DNA of 36,094 nt from Comamonadaceae bacterium CG_4_9_14_3_um_filter_60_33. GTDB taxonomy: Bacteria; Pseudomonadota; Gammaproteobacteria; Burkholderiales; Burkholderiaceae_C. The stretch spans positions 1 through 36,094 of the forward strand of contig PFUD01000108.1 of NCBI GenBank assembly GCA_002789915.1, written 5' to 3'. The translations under genes and the position numbers were made by a program. Under the pieces are notes generated by a model that was given only the letters and a program-made list of their open reading frames with translations, was not told the origin of the DNA and searched no databases. Positions 7,488 through 16,144 of this stretch are shown piece by piece. Numbering within the stretch: the stretch's first letter is position 1; each line of letters begins with the position of its first letter.

Positions 7488-8234
7488 AAAAATCGAGTTT
7501 CCCCTGCCCCTGTCACACCCACACCCAACACACCGCTGCCCAAACCCCTGCGCACCCAGCTCGAGGCCACCCTTTACGCCAACCACTTCGGTCTGGTCGG
7601 CGATTTCCTGTCGAAGTGTTTCACCCAACTGCGCGAGCAGAGTAGGGTGGCAGCCTTGCAGGGGAGAGCGTTCTGGGGCGGAGCCCTTTCAGGTCGATAT
7701 CTGAATGGTGTCAACAAGACCGTCAGCGGCTTGCTCAAGCTGATTTACCCGGATGAGAGTGCCCAAGTCAGCGATGAAGACCTGGCATTGGAGGTGCGCC
7801 GCCGCGTGAAGGAGCAGCAAAAGCGCATCGGCGCGGCGGAGTTTCGCAATACCCACTTCAGCTACACGATTGGCACTGAGGGCGTGGAGAAGTTCGTTTC
7901 AACCCCAGAGCTGCAAAGCCAGAACGGCATTGGTGACGAGCCCCTGGAATGCGGTCAGATATGGACACTAAGTCCTGGTGGTCAGGATGAGCGCCCAGGC
8001 TTATTCCGCTTAGAAGTCACTGAGGGCCCGGGTTTCGGTGTGCGGGTGTTAAACAACCCGGTGCCAGCACCGTTCAGGGAGTTGATTCGCTGCGCAGAGC
8101 AAAACCTGTATGCACGTGCCGCCCAGCTTGTGGGTGCAGGCGAGGCCACAGTGCGCTGTACCAGCGGGTGCCCCGGCTGGGTGAAGCGTTACCCGTCACG
8201 TCCGTACCGGCCTTGCGGCTATAGGCTTTATTGA
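7488..8234 (+). pseudogene. brxL: BREX Lon-like ATPase/protease BrxL, internal fragment
   Basis: The frame is open from 7488 with no ATG or GTG until 7647. From about 7578 it matches the part of BrxL that follows the AAA+ core: 'HFGLVGDFLSK', then 'SGRYLNGVNKTVSGLLKL' (compare the conserved GxNKTxSGLxKxLxP of BrxL), 'RRRVKEQQKRIGAAEF' and 'FVSTPELQ'. The Walker A/B part is missing upstream, and the C-terminal Lon-type Ser/Lys protease domain is missing downstream. After 'YARAAQLVGAG' the sequence turns into unrelated residues and stops at 8234, only 51 bp before the dnaE2 stop on the other strand. It is therefore truncated at both ends and non-functional. Recognition of the family is fairly strong. 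Confidence 0.72.
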
Positions 8235-8285
8235 TCGAGGAAGCTGCTGTTCAAAGTCCGTGTGCGGTATCGGGCCAAATGGGTG

Positions 8286-11200
8286 TCAATGAAAGTCCCG
8301 GCTAGGCGCGGCGAGGCGCCCCAGCAAATGCGTCAAATCCACCAGGCACTGTGCGATCAAATTGCGGACCTCTCCTTCGCGCTGCCAAGTGCCGTAAACG
8401 CCCAGAAGTTTTGCGTTCATCAATTCCTGGCGCTGCTGCTCGCGCACACTTTTCCAGACGATCACCTGCACGCTGCCGTGTTCGTCTTCCAGCGATACAA
8501 AAACCACGCCCTTGGCGGTGCCCGGTTGCTGGCGTAGCGTCACGATGCCGCAGGCCCGCACCAGCCGACCATTAGGCAGGTCGCGCAAGGCTTTCGATGA
8601 TTTGAAACGCATGACGCTTAAGCGCTTGCGCAGCAGCGCCATGGGGTGCTGCCGGAGCGAGAGTCCGAGGGCGGCGTAGTCAAACACAATTTCTTCGCCC
8701 TCGGGCGCCTCGGGCAGTTCAAGCAGGTCTTCGTCGATGGGCGCGTCGCGCAGCAGCAGCGGCGGTGCATGTAAGGCCGCTGCGTCCCAGACCTGTTGCC
8801 GGCGGTGCCCGGACAAGCTGGCCAGGGCATCGGCTGCGGCCAGCAGTTTCATCTCGTGTTGTTCCAGTTGGGCACGGCGCGACAAGTCTTCGGCGCTCTC
8901 GAATGGCGCTTTGGCACGCGCGACCACAATGCGCTCGGCAGAGGTGCGCTGGAGCCCGTTAATTAGGCCCAGACCCAGGCGCACGGCCGGTGTGTGGGGC
9001 AAATCCTCCAGCGTGGCGTCGAGCGCGCTGAACATCACGTCCACCGAGCGCACCACCACGCCATGGCGTTGTGCGTCTTGTACCAACTGCCTGGGTGAGT
9101 AGAAACCCAGCGGTTGCGAATTGAGCATGGCGGCCAGAAAGGCGGCGGGCTCGGCGTGCTTGAGCCAGCAACTGGCGTACACCAGCAAGGCAAACGAGGC
9201 CGCGTGGGACTCCGGAAAGCCGTATTCGCTGAAGCCCTTGATCTGCTCAAAAATCTGCACGGCAAATTCTTTTTGGTAGCCGCGCGCCGTCATGCCGTCG
9301 ACGATGCGGTTGTAGTATTTCTCCAGTCCACCCTTGCGTTTCCAGGCCGCCATGGCGCGGCGCAGACCGTCGGCCTCGCCCGGGGTGAAACCGGCCGCCA
9401 AAATGCTGACCTGCATCACCTGTTCCTGAAAAACTGGCACCCCCAGCGTGCGGCCCAGGGCCTGTTCCAGCGCCGCGCTGGGGTAGCTCACCATTTCCTT
9501 GCCCTGGCGGCGGTTCAGGTAGGGGTGCACCATGCCGCCCTGAATCGGGCCTGGCCGCACCAGCGCCACCTCGATCACCAGGTCGTAAAAACACTGCGGG
9601 CGCAAGCGCGGCAACATGCTCATTTGCGCGCGCGACTCGATCTGGAAAACGCCCACCGTGTCAGCCAGGCAAATCATGGCGTAGGTGCTCGGGTCTTCGG
9701 CCGGGATGTCCTGCATCTCAAATTCAAAGCCGCGCCGCAGGCTGACGAGTGCCAGCGCTTTGCGAATGGCGGTGAGCATGCCTAAGCCCAGCACATCAAC
9801 CTTGAGCAAACCCATGGCGTCGAGGTCGTCCTTGTCCCACTCGATCACGGTGCGGTCTTCCATCGCGGCGGCTTCTATGGGCACCATGCGCGATAACGGC
9901 CCGCGGGTCAGCACAAAGCCGCCAGGGTGCTGTGACAGATGCCTTGGGAAGCCCATCAGTTGACGTGTCAGCTCCAACAACTGGCGCACCGCCAGGTCGT
10001 CCAGTGACAGGCCCAACTCTTGCAGGCGGTCGGTCTGCAACTCGCGGCCCTCCCAATGGCGGTGCGATTTGCCCAGCTTTTCCAGCAACGCCAGGTCAAA
10101 GCCCAGGGCTTTGCCAACGTCCCGAATAGCCGACTTGGGCCGGTAAGAAATCACCACCGCCGTCAGGGCGGCGCGCTCGCGACCGTATTTTTGGTACAGG
10201 TACTGGATGACTTCTTCACGGCGCTCGTGCTCGAAGTCGATGTCGATGTCGGGCGGCTCATTGCGCTCCTTGCTGATGAAGCGCTCAAACAGCACACTCA
10301 TGCGCGCCGGGTCAACCTCGGTCACGCCCAGGCAATAACACACGGCGCTGTTGGCGGCCGAGCCGCGCCCCTGGCACAGAATGTGGCGCGAGCGTGCGAA
10401 AGAAACAATGTCATAGACCGTGAGGAAATAAGGCTCGTAATGCAGCTCGCAAATGAGTGCCAACTCATGTTCGATCTGATGCTGCACTTTGGCTGTCATG
10501 CCGCCGGGCCAGCGCCGACCAGCGCCTTGGTAGGTGACCTTGCGCAAATACAACTCAGGCGTTTCGCCGGCGGGTACCACTTCTTGGGGGTACTGGTATT
10601 TCAGCTCGTCGAGGGAAAAGTCGCAGCGGTCCGCCACTTTGAGGGTCTCGGCCAAGAGCGCTTCCGGGAATATCCGGGCCAGCCGCAGCCGGCTGCGCAG
10701 GTGTTGTTCCGCGTTGACTTGCAGGTCCAGCCCGCACGCAGTTAATGGCTTGCCCACCCGGATGGCGGTCAGCACGTCCTGCAGGGGCTTGCGCGAACGC
10801 ACATGCATGTGCACATCGCCCACAGCCACCAGCGCAATGGCCGTGGCGTCGCTCAGCTGCCTTAAGTGGTGGCGCCAGATTTCATCGTCCAGGGTGAGCA
10901 ACTGCGTGACACCCAGCCAGCAGCGGCCGGTGAAATGCGTCAACAACCATTGGCCAAGCACCAGCAACTGCGCCGGGGTGTTGCTGCGCTCGGGGCAGGC
11001 CAGCACCAGGCAATCGGCCAGCACTGGCCCGTTGATGTCTTCCAGCCTAAGCCGGTAGCTGCCCTTTTTTTCAGCGCTGCGCCGCAAGCGTGTGATGAAT
11101 TCGCACAGGTTGCCGTAGCCGTTGAGATTGCAGGCCAGAACGACCAGATTGAAAGGCGTTTCACAACTGACCTGAAATTGCGAACCGACCAGCAGTTTGA

Positions 11201-11423
11201 TGCCGCAGACTTTGGCCACCCCATGGGCGCGCACCACACCGGCCAAGCTGCACTCGTCGGTGATGGCCAGCGCGGTGTAGCCCAACGCGTGGGCGCGCGT
11301 CACCAGTTCCTCGGGTTGGCTGGCCCCCTTCAGGAACGAAAAGTTGGACAGGCAGCGCAGCTCGGCGTAATTCGGTAGCTTGGGCTGCTGGGACGAAGGT
11401 GGGAACTGGGGCAGGGCGGCCAT
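8286..11423 (-). CDS. dnaE2: Error-prone DNA polymerase DnaE2 (ImuC)
   Basis: A 1045-residue C-family polymerase, the catalytic member of the ImuA-ImuB-DnaE2 mutasome that copies past DNA damage. In order: a PHP domain (about residues 18-280), the palm/fingers with catalytic aspartates in 'PPDIDIDFEHERRE' (around residue 400) and 'LLKVDVLGLGML', the helix-hairpin-helix region, and an OB fold near the C-terminus ('GVVFVSLEDEHGSVQVIVW'). The C-terminus '...SRDFH' is typical and intact although the island border is right beside it. The first PHP histidine usually found in 'YAELHC' is R23 here ('YAELRC'). It starts 9 bp after the imuB stop. Confidence 0.97.
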   Translation of the reverse strand: MAALPQFPPSSQQPKLPNYAELRCLSNFSFLKGASQPEELVTRAHALGYTALAITDECSLAGVVRAHGVAKVCGIKLLVGSQFQVSCETPFNLVVLACNLNGYGNLCEFITRLRRSAEKKGSYRLRLEDINGPVLADCLVLACPERSNTPAQLLVLGQWLLTHFTGRCWLGVTQLLTLDDEIWRHHLRQLSDATAIALVAVGDVHMHVRSRKPLQDVLTAIRVGKPLTACGLDLQVNAEQHLRSRLRLARIFPEALLAETLKVADRCDFSLDELKYQYPQEVVPAGETPELYLRKVTYQGAGRRWPGGMTAKVQHQIEHELALICELHYEPYFLTVYDIVSFARSRHILCQGRGSAANSAVCYCLGVTEVDPARMSVLFERFISKERNEPPDIDIDFEHERREEVIQYLYQKYGRERAALTAVVISYRPKSAIRDVGKALGFDLALLEKLGKSHRHWEGRELQTDRLQELGLSLDDLAVRQLLELTRQLMGFPRHLSQHPGGFVLTRGPLSRMVPIEAAAMEDRTVIEWDKDDLDAMGLLKVDVLGLGMLTAIRKALALVSLRRGFEFEMQDIPAEDPSTYAMICLADTVGVFQIESRAQMSMLPRLRPQCFYDLVIEVALVRPGPIQGGMVHPYLNRRQGKEMVSYPSAALEQALGRTLGVPVFQEQVMQVSILAAGFTPGEADGLRRAMAAWKRKGGLEKYYNRIVDGMTARGYQKEFAVQIFEQIKGFSEYGFPESHAASFALLVYASCWLKHAEPAAFLAAMLNSQPLGFYSPRQLVQDAQRHGVVVRSVDVMFSALDATLEDLPHTPAVRLGLGLINGLQRTSAERIVVARAKAPFESAEDLSRRAQLEQHEMKLLAAADALASLSGHRRQQVWDAAALHAPPLLLRDAPIDEDLLELPEAPEGEEIVFDYAALGLSLRQHPMALLRKRLSVMRFKSSKALRDLPNGRLVRACGIVTLRQQPGTAKGVVFVSLEDEHGSVQVIVWKSVREQQRQELMNAKLLGVYGTWQREGEVRNLIAQCLVDLTHLLGRLAAPSRDFH

Positions 11424-11432
11424 GGCGGGGCT

Positions 11433-12752
11433 TTAGGCAAAGATGCCATGCAAATACCAGCACGCTGCTTCGTTGCGGGGCAGGCGCTGCTGAAAAATCC
11501 AGAGCGCGCCGGCGTGCTGGCTCAGGGCAACCCAGTAGTCGCGCGCCACTTGCAGGCTGTGCTGGCCACCCTCGACATCCGTGACGCGGTGCCACCAGCC
11601 ACCTTCAACTCGCTCTGGGCCCAGCAGCAGTTGCAGCGGCCCTTGATACAGCGGGCAGTCGTCACGCACATCGAGTTTGAGCGGGTTTTTGAGAATCCAG
11701 GTCGGTTGTGGCCCCGGCACCTGGCGCACTTTGCTGGTGGATCTTTTGACGTTCATCGGCTGCCAATAGGCCATCCAGGCCATGCGGCTGTCCTCATTCA
11801 GCGTGGGCCGAAGCACACGATGTTGACCCAGCCGGGCATCGATGCGCTCCAGCACCAGGCCCACCGCCTCAAAGCTGGCGCGGTCATCGGGCAACAGGGA
11901 GCGACTGGTCTCAATGAAAGGGCTGACTTCGGTGGCGCTCAAGGCCAGTTCGCCCGCCGGGGCCAGCAAGTGCACCTTGGCCAGGTTTTCACCCAACAGC
12001 CGACACAGATGCTCGACGTTCTGGGTCGGCAGCGCCGTGCGCACAGTGAGGTTGCCACCCTCGCCGGCGTCCCGGGCGCGCATGGCATCGTGGCACCAGT
12101 GCAGCGTGAAAGCCGTCACGCCGCATTGCCGTGCCGACAACCAGCCACCCATCTGCAGCAGCAGACGCCGGGCGCCAAACATCAGCGCCGGGGCGGTGTC
12201 GACACGGCCGGGCATTTCCAGCTTGGCCGAGAAAGTCTCGGGCAACTTGACCCAGGGGTAGCCCTCGGGGCGCAGTCCGTAAGCCTGGTCCAGCGCCAGC
12301 AGCAGCTCGCTGTCAAAACGCCGGCTGATGCCGCCACGTGGCAGTTTGCGCACATCGGCCAGGGTTTGGCAGCCCAGGCGCGCCAAGGTGGCCTGATGGG
12401 CGTTGACTGCATCCATGGATTCAATGGGCAAGGGGTCGAGCACCTGAGCCAGCGGCATGGCAAAGCCGTCACGCAAGCCCATTCGCGCGCAGGCCAGGGC
12501 TGCCAGACTGGTCGGTGCCCAGGCCAGTGCCCTGATGCCCAGCTCGGCGGCACCGGCTTCCACCCGCTGGTGCAGCGGGTCTTCGCCGCCGAACAGCCGC
12601 ATGCTCTGCGCCACCTCCAGCCACACCGTTGCCCCCTTCTGTGCCACCCGGGGGGTGAACTGAAGCGCCCAAACGGCCACGCCCTGGGGGTCAATGCGCA
12701 GCGAGCTGTCGCTGACGGCGTCGGTCAATAGCGCGGCCCAATGCAGGGTCAT
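11433..12752 (-). CDS. imuB: ImuB, catalytically inactive Y-family polymerase-like mutasome protein
   Basis: About 439 residues from the ATG at 12752; the ORF track starts 21 bp earlier at an in-frame upstream codon, but 'MTLHWAALL' fits the family better. ImuB has a Y-family polymerase fold without the active-site acids and acts as the hub that binds DnaE2, ImuA and the beta clamp. Visible parts are 'GVAVWALQFTPRVA' at the N-terminus, the thumb/little-finger region, and a C-terminus 'DYWVALSQHAGALWIFQQRL' ending 'WYLHGIFA', characteristic of ImuB. It overlaps the imuA 3' end by 62 bp and is followed by dnaE2 after 9 bp, so the three genes form one operon. Confidence 0.93.
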   Translation of the reverse strand: MTLHWAALLTDAVSDSSLRIDPQGVAVWALQFTPRVAQKGATVWLEVAQSMRLFGGEDPLHQRVEAGAAELGIRALAWAPTSLAALACARMGLRDGFAMPLAQVLDPLPIESMDAVNAHQATLARLGCQTLADVRKLPRGGISRRFDSELLLALDQAYGLRPEGYPWVKLPETFSAKLEMPGRVDTAPALMFGARRLLLQMGGWLSARQCGVTAFTLHWCHDAMRARDAGEGGNLTVRTALPTQNVEHLCRLLGENLAKVHLLAPAGELALSATEVSPFIETSRSLLPDDRASFEAVGLVLERIDARLGQHRVLRPTLNEDSRMAWMAYWQPMNVKRSTSKVRQVPGPQPTWILKNPLKLDVRDDCPLYQGPLQLLLGPERVEGGWWHRVTDVEGGQHSLQVARDYWVALSQHAGALWIFQQRLPRNEAACWYLHGIFA

Positions 12753-13527
12753 TGGCAGCCTCCGTTTTGGCAAGCAACTGGCTGGGGCGCATCAGCCGGG
12801 GTGTCAGCACGCTGGCCAGCGTGCCGGGCACGGATGGCAGCACGATGGGGCCGTCCAACAAGGCGCCCTTGCGCTTGAGCAGGTGAACCTGTAGCGTCCA
12901 GTCGGGCCCTAGCGTGGCCAACACCCGCAGCGGTGCGGGTGAAGCGTCCAGCTGGGCTGCTTCGGGTCGGAACAAAAAGACCGGGCAATCGCAAGTTTGG
13001 GCATGTACTTGCAAGCGGCGCAATTGCTCGGCGCGGGCCTGGGGCAGCCAGGCCAAAATGGCGCCTCCGCGTGGGTTGGCCTTTACCAGCTGTTCGGTGC
13101 ACCAGAGCCGTTCGGCTGGTGTGTCAGCAGCAATCCAGACGACGCTTTTTTCGGTGATGCCAAGCTGGACCAGCCCCAGTGCGTGCGGTCGTTTGGGTGG
13201 ACCCACCAGCAGGATGTGGCCACCACCAGCGGCCAGCCCCGCCAGCGCAGGTGACAGCAAGCGCCACTCACACAGCGAGGGCTGGGGTTGCAGCAGTTCG
13301 GTCAGGGCATTGCAGGGCCAGCCGCCACCGGGAAGTTGCGCATCCAGCGCCGCCCAGCCGCTTGACACCACGGACTGGCCGGCCTGGCCCAAGTCGGTAC
13401 CGCGCCAGATAGCTTGGGCGACGCCGCCCGGGAGCTGCCCCAGGTCAAACGGCTGCCCAAACGGGTGCAGCGACGCCTCACCGGGCGGCGGGGTGGCGTT
13501 GACGATCCATTGCAGGGCGGCAGACAT
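12691..13527 (-). CDS. imuA: ImuA, RecA-like mutasome accessory protein
   Basis: A 278-residue protein related to SulA/RecA, first gene of the imuA-imuB-dnaE2 operon. Recognisable parts are 'SSGWAALDAQLPGGGWPCNALTELL', where the P-loop is degenerate compared with RecA, and 'GGGHILLVGPPKRPHALGL'. The C-terminus ends in a basic stretch 'RRRQRQLAAH'. The ATG at 13527 lies 21 bp downstream of a perfect LexA box. ImuA helps recruit the error-prone polymerase complex; the exact biochemical step is not fixed in the literature I know. Confidence 0.9.
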   Translation of the reverse strand: MSAALQWIVNATPPPGEASLHPFGQPFDLGQLPGGVAQAIWRGTDLGQAGQSVVSSGWAALDAQLPGGGWPCNALTELLQPQPSLCEWRLLSPALAGLAAGGGHILLVGPPKRPHALGLVQLGITEKSVVWIAADTPAERLWCTEQLVKANPRGGAILAWLPQARAEQLRRLQVHAQTCDCPVFLFRPEAAQLDASPAPLRVLATLGPDWTLQVHLLKRKGALLDGPIVLPSVPGTLASVLTPRLMRPSQLLAKTEAANDPALGRAIDRRRQRQLAAH

Positions 13528-13547
13528 GGCGATTGGGCTTGTTGTAA

Positions 13548-13569
13548 ATACTGTGTAAAAACACAGTAT
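13548..13569 (-). promoter_or_regulatory. LexA (SOS) box controlling imuA-imuB-dnaE2
   Basis: A 22-bp dyad made of ATACTGTGT, AAAA and ACACAGTAT; the two 9-bp arms are exact reverse complements. It contains the CTGT-N8-ACAG consensus at 13551-13566. A -10-like TATACT on the minus strand (13565-13570) overlaps the box. TTTGAT (13587-13592) lies 16 bp further upstream as a possible -35. LexA bound here would block the promoter directly. Confidence 0.93.
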
Positions 13570-13587
13570 AGCCGAATCGCCAAAAAA

Positions 13588-14589
13588 TCAAAGTGCGCAA
13601 ACTTCCGCGGCTATGTCCAGCGATTGCAAACGCAGCGTCGGGTCAAAAATATCGCACACCAGCATGAATTCATCAGCCTGCGTTTGCTGCGCCAAGGCCG
13701 TCAGCCCGGCGCGCACCTTGTCCGGGCCGCCGATGACCGCAGCACCCAGAAAGTCGTTGATGGCAGCGCGCTCCTGGGGGTGCAGCTGTTGCATGAAGTG
13801 CTTGACTGGCCGTTGCAGCGGCCTGCGGTCACCGGTCAGGATGCCGAGCACGCGCTGGTAGCTGCTGCTGGCCAGAAACTCGGCCTCGTCATCGCTGGCG
13901 GCTGCGATCAAGGGCACGCCGATCATCACGTAGGGCTGACTCAAAACCTTGGAAGGTTTGAACAAGCGCCGGTACAGGTCAATGGCCTGCAGCATCATGC
14001 GCGGCGCAAAGTGCGAGGCAAAGGCGTAGGGCAGGCCGCGTTTTGCCGCCAGTTGGGCCGAGAACAGGCTGGAGCCCAGTAGCCAGATCGGCACCTCGGT
14101 GCCCGCGCCCGGCATGGCCACAATGCGCTGGCCCGGTTGCACCGGCCCCAGCAGATGCTGTAGTTCGGCGACATCGCGCGGAAAGTCCTGCTCGGTCTCA
14201 ATGCGGTCGCGGCGCAGGGCCTGCATGGTGAGCCGGTCGGTGCCCGGTGCCCGGCCCAGCCCCAAGTCAATGCGCTTGGGGTACAACTCGGCCAGCGTGC
14301 CAAAGGCTTCGGCCACTACCAGCGGCGCATGGTTGGGCAACATGATGCCGCCCGAACCCACCCGAATGCGTTGCGTGCCCCCGGCCAGGTAGCCCACCAG
14401 CACGGCCGTGGCCGAACTGGCAATGCTGGCCATGTTGTGGTGCTCGGCCACCCAGTACCGGGTAAAGCCCAGCGCCTCGGCATGCTGCCCGGTGCGCAGG
14501 GAATTGGCCAAAGCGTCTGCCACCGTGGCGCCTTCGCGCAGATTGACCAGGTCCAGCATGGACAGGGCGGTTTTTTTCAGGGAATTCAT
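13588..14589 (-). CDS. LLM-class flavin-dependent oxidoreductase
   Basis: A 333-residue luciferase-like monooxygenase family protein. The N-terminal '[19 protein letters not shown]', the substrate/flavin region '[23 protein letters not shown]', and '[26 protein letters not shown]' are strong markers of the widespread YhbW-like (MsnO8-like) subgroup. Members use FMNH2 or F420-like flavins to oxidise unknown substrates. The start codon overlaps the stop of the nuclease gene upstream (ATGA), which suggests translational coupling. Its stop codon overlaps the -35 region of imuA, so read-through from this gene into the mutasome operon is possible. Confidence 0.88.
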   Translation of the reverse strand: MNSLKKTALSMLDLVNLREGATVADALANSLRTGQHAEALGFTRYWVAEHHNMASIASSATAVLVGYLAGGTQRIRVGSGGIMLPNHAPLVVAEAFGTLAELYPKRIDLGLGRAPGTDRLTMQALRRDRIETEQDFPRDVAELQHLLGPVQPGQRIVAMPGAGTEVPIWLLGSSLFSAQLAAKRGLPYAFASHFAPRMMLQAIDLYRRLFKPSKVLSQPYVMIGVPLIAAASDDEAEFLASSSYQRVLGILTGDRRPLQRPVKHFMQQLHPQERAAINDFLGAAVIGGPDKVRAGLTALAQQTQADEFMLVCDIFDPTLRLQSLDIAAEVCAL

Positions 14590-16019
14590 GATGTTGTTTG
14601 TTCATGGGATGGCGCTGCGGGAAATTCCAGCAGCTTGAGCAGGCCTTTGCCCGGCCCCAGCAAGTGCTTGAGGGCCAAGCGGTAAGTGTCCAGGTTGAAG
14701 GCCAGCGGCTCGGTGCGGCTGTGCAAAGCGTCTTGCAGGTCCTCGTCCGAGTGCACTGTGGCCAGGTGACACCATTGGTCAAACAGGTGGATGTCGGTGC
14801 GCCCGCTGCGCGCGTTGTGTTCGCGCAAGCCCACTTTACCGGCAAAAGGCCAGACCTGCAGCTTGTTGCCAGCCAAGGCCATTTGCAGGCGCAGGTGGTG
14901 GCGCTCGGGCGCTTCCTGACCACAACACACACCCTTGCACTGACCGATCTGATGGCCAAAACAGCGGCCCTTGCCGGATTCCAGCCCCAGCGACTGCAGG
15001 CACAGCCCTTGTGCCTCGGCGAGTTCGCGCAGCTGGCTTTGGGCCTGACTTTTGGAGCGGTAGGGGCCGTACAGCGCACCAAATTGGTCTTGCGCCAGTT
15101 CGCTGCCACGCACCAGCGTCAGCAGCGGGCGGCTGTTGGGGTTGGGCTCAAGGCGCCATGCGCACAGATCGCCTTCGCGGCGCAACTGGCGGTTGTGAAT
15201 GGGTTGGCGCGCCTTGACCAGCCGTGCTTCGAGCAGCAGGGCGCCAAGCTCTCCGGCGGTCTCGACCCATTCAATGCGCCTGATTTCCTGGGCAATGCGC
15301 ATCTCGCGGGCGTTGCGGCTGGCCGCCTGAAAGTGCGACATCACCCGGCTGCGCAGCTTGACGCTTTTGCCGATGTACAGCGGCAGTGCGCTGTCGCCGT
15401 AAAAAAGGTAAACCCCGGGTGTGTCGGGGATGTCTGCGATGTTGGTATCGAGCTGCGGTGGCAGCGCCGCGCTGCCTTGCAACAAACTTTGCGCCTGGAC
15501 TGCCACATGGTCGGCACCCAGCTCGGCCTGCGCCAACTCAAGCCAGCTTTGCATCACCTCGACATCACCCATGGCACGGTGCCGGGCGCTGCTGGTCAGG
15601 CCGTGGCGCTGCATGATGGCGTCGAGTCCGTGGCCCTTGAACTGCGGGTACAACAGGCGCGACAGGCGCACCGTGCACAGGGTTTTGACGCGCAATGTCA
15701 CGTCCAGGCGGCTCAATTCATTGAGCAAAAAACCATGGTCAAAACGCACGTTGTGGGCCACCAGCACGGCACCGTCGAGCAGGGTCAGCAGTTCAGGGGC
15801 CACCTCGGAAAAACGCGGGGCGCTGGCCACCATGGCGTTGCTGATGCCGGTGAGGCGCTCGATGAAGCCCGACACGTGCATACCCGGATTCACCAGGGTG
15901 CTCCAGCGCGCCACTTCCACCCCGTGTTCCACCCGCACGGCGGCGATTTCGGTGATGCGGTCATGCACCGGGTTGCCACCGGTGGTTTCCAGGTCAAGCA
16001 GCAGGTAGCAGGGCAGCAT
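14586..16019 (-). CDS. DnaQ-like 3'-5' exonuclease fused to a UvrC/Cho-like GIY-YIG nuclease domain
   Basis: About 477 residues from the ATG at 16019; the ORF track start at 16037 is a TTG, and '[15 protein letters not shown]' is the usual N-terminus. Residues of about 5-165 form a DEDDh exonuclease: Exo I 'DLETTGG', Exo II '[10 protein letters not shown]', Exo III 'RHRAMGD'. Residues of about 205-290 form a GIY-YIG domain with 'GVYLFYGD' and '[13 protein letters not shown]'. Behind it is a UvrC-like tail with clustered cysteines ('[14 protein letters not shown]'). The architecture is known in proteobacteria as an epsilon-subunit/Cho-like protein. Its role is not firmly established; processing of damaged DNA is a reasonable inference. 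It lies in the minus-strand run that leads into the SOS mutasome. Confidence 0.88.
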   Translation of the reverse strand: MLPCYLLLDLETTGGNPVHDRITEIAAVRVEHGVEVARWSTLVNPGMHVSGFIERLTGISNAMVASAPRFSEVAPELLTLLDGAVLVAHNVRFDHGFLLNELSRLDVTLRVKTLCTVRLSRLLYPQFKGHGLDAIMQRHGLTSSARHRAMGDVEVMQSWLELAQAELGADHVAVQAQSLLQGSAALPPQLDTNIADIPDTPGVYLFYGDSALPLYIGKSVKLRSRVMSHFQAASRNAREMRIAQEIRRIEWVETAGELGALLLEARLVKARQPIHNRQLRREGDLCAWRLEPNPNSRPLLTLVRGSELAQDQFGALYGPYRSKSQAQSQLRELAEAQGLCLQSLGLESGKGRCFGHQIGQCKGVCCGQEAPERHHLRLQMALAGNKLQVWPFAGKVGLREHNARSGRTDIHLFDQWCHLATVHSDEDLQDALHSRTEPLAFNLDTYRLALKHLLGPGKGLLKLLEFPAAPSHEQTTS

Positions 16020-16030
16020 GGGTTGTCGCC

Positions 16031-16144
16031 TCAACAAAACATCAGGGCCAGCCAGGCCGGGTCGTCCAGCACGTTGAGCAGCAGATAGCCGCCGACGCGG
16101 TAAAACCAGAATTCAAGGCTGGCGTGCAGATCAGGTGATGTCAA
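16031..16144 (-). CDS. Possible 37-residue small protein
   Basis: Too short for the ORF track. A TTG-started frame overlaps the last codons of the Nudix gene and ends 11 bp before the nuclease ATG. It would encode a hydrophobic peptide with 'SLEFWFYRVGGYLLLNVLDD' and 'WLALMFC', which reads like a real short helix pair. There is no ATG and no clear ribosome site, so translation would depend on coupling to the Nudix gene. I do not recognise the family; it may be only spacer sequence. Confidence 0.25.
   Translation of the reverse strand: MTSPDLHASLEFWFYRVGGYLLLNVLDDPAWLALMFC

Larger units (their letters stand above)
5461..8285. mobile_element. Decayed genomic (defence) island next to tRNA-His
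   Basis: The interval between the 3' end of tRNA-His and the 3' end of dnaE2 contains only broken or accessory genes: an integrase wreck, a brxC-like 3' fragment, vapBC, and an internal piece of brxL. Base composition is more mixed than in the flanks, with AT-rich gaps. tRNA adjacency plus a tyrosine integrase is the usual signature of a site-specific integrated element. I did not find a second copy of the tRNA-His 3' end before 8285, so the right border is inferred from where intact core coding resumes. Confidence 0.7.

Noticed and set aside
5461-8285. CRISPR array or complete defence system in the island
   Set aside because: No regularly spaced repeats were seen, and the BREX-like genes are fragments without their catalytic domains.
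11448-12731. 427-codon plus-strand ORF over imuB
   Set aside because: Antisense shadow of imuB; Gln/His/Gly-rich with no domain pattern.
14598-16088. 496-codon plus-strand ORF over the exonuclease/GIY-YIG gene
   Set aside because: Antisense shadow; the minus strand has three exonuclease motifs and a GIY-YIG motif.
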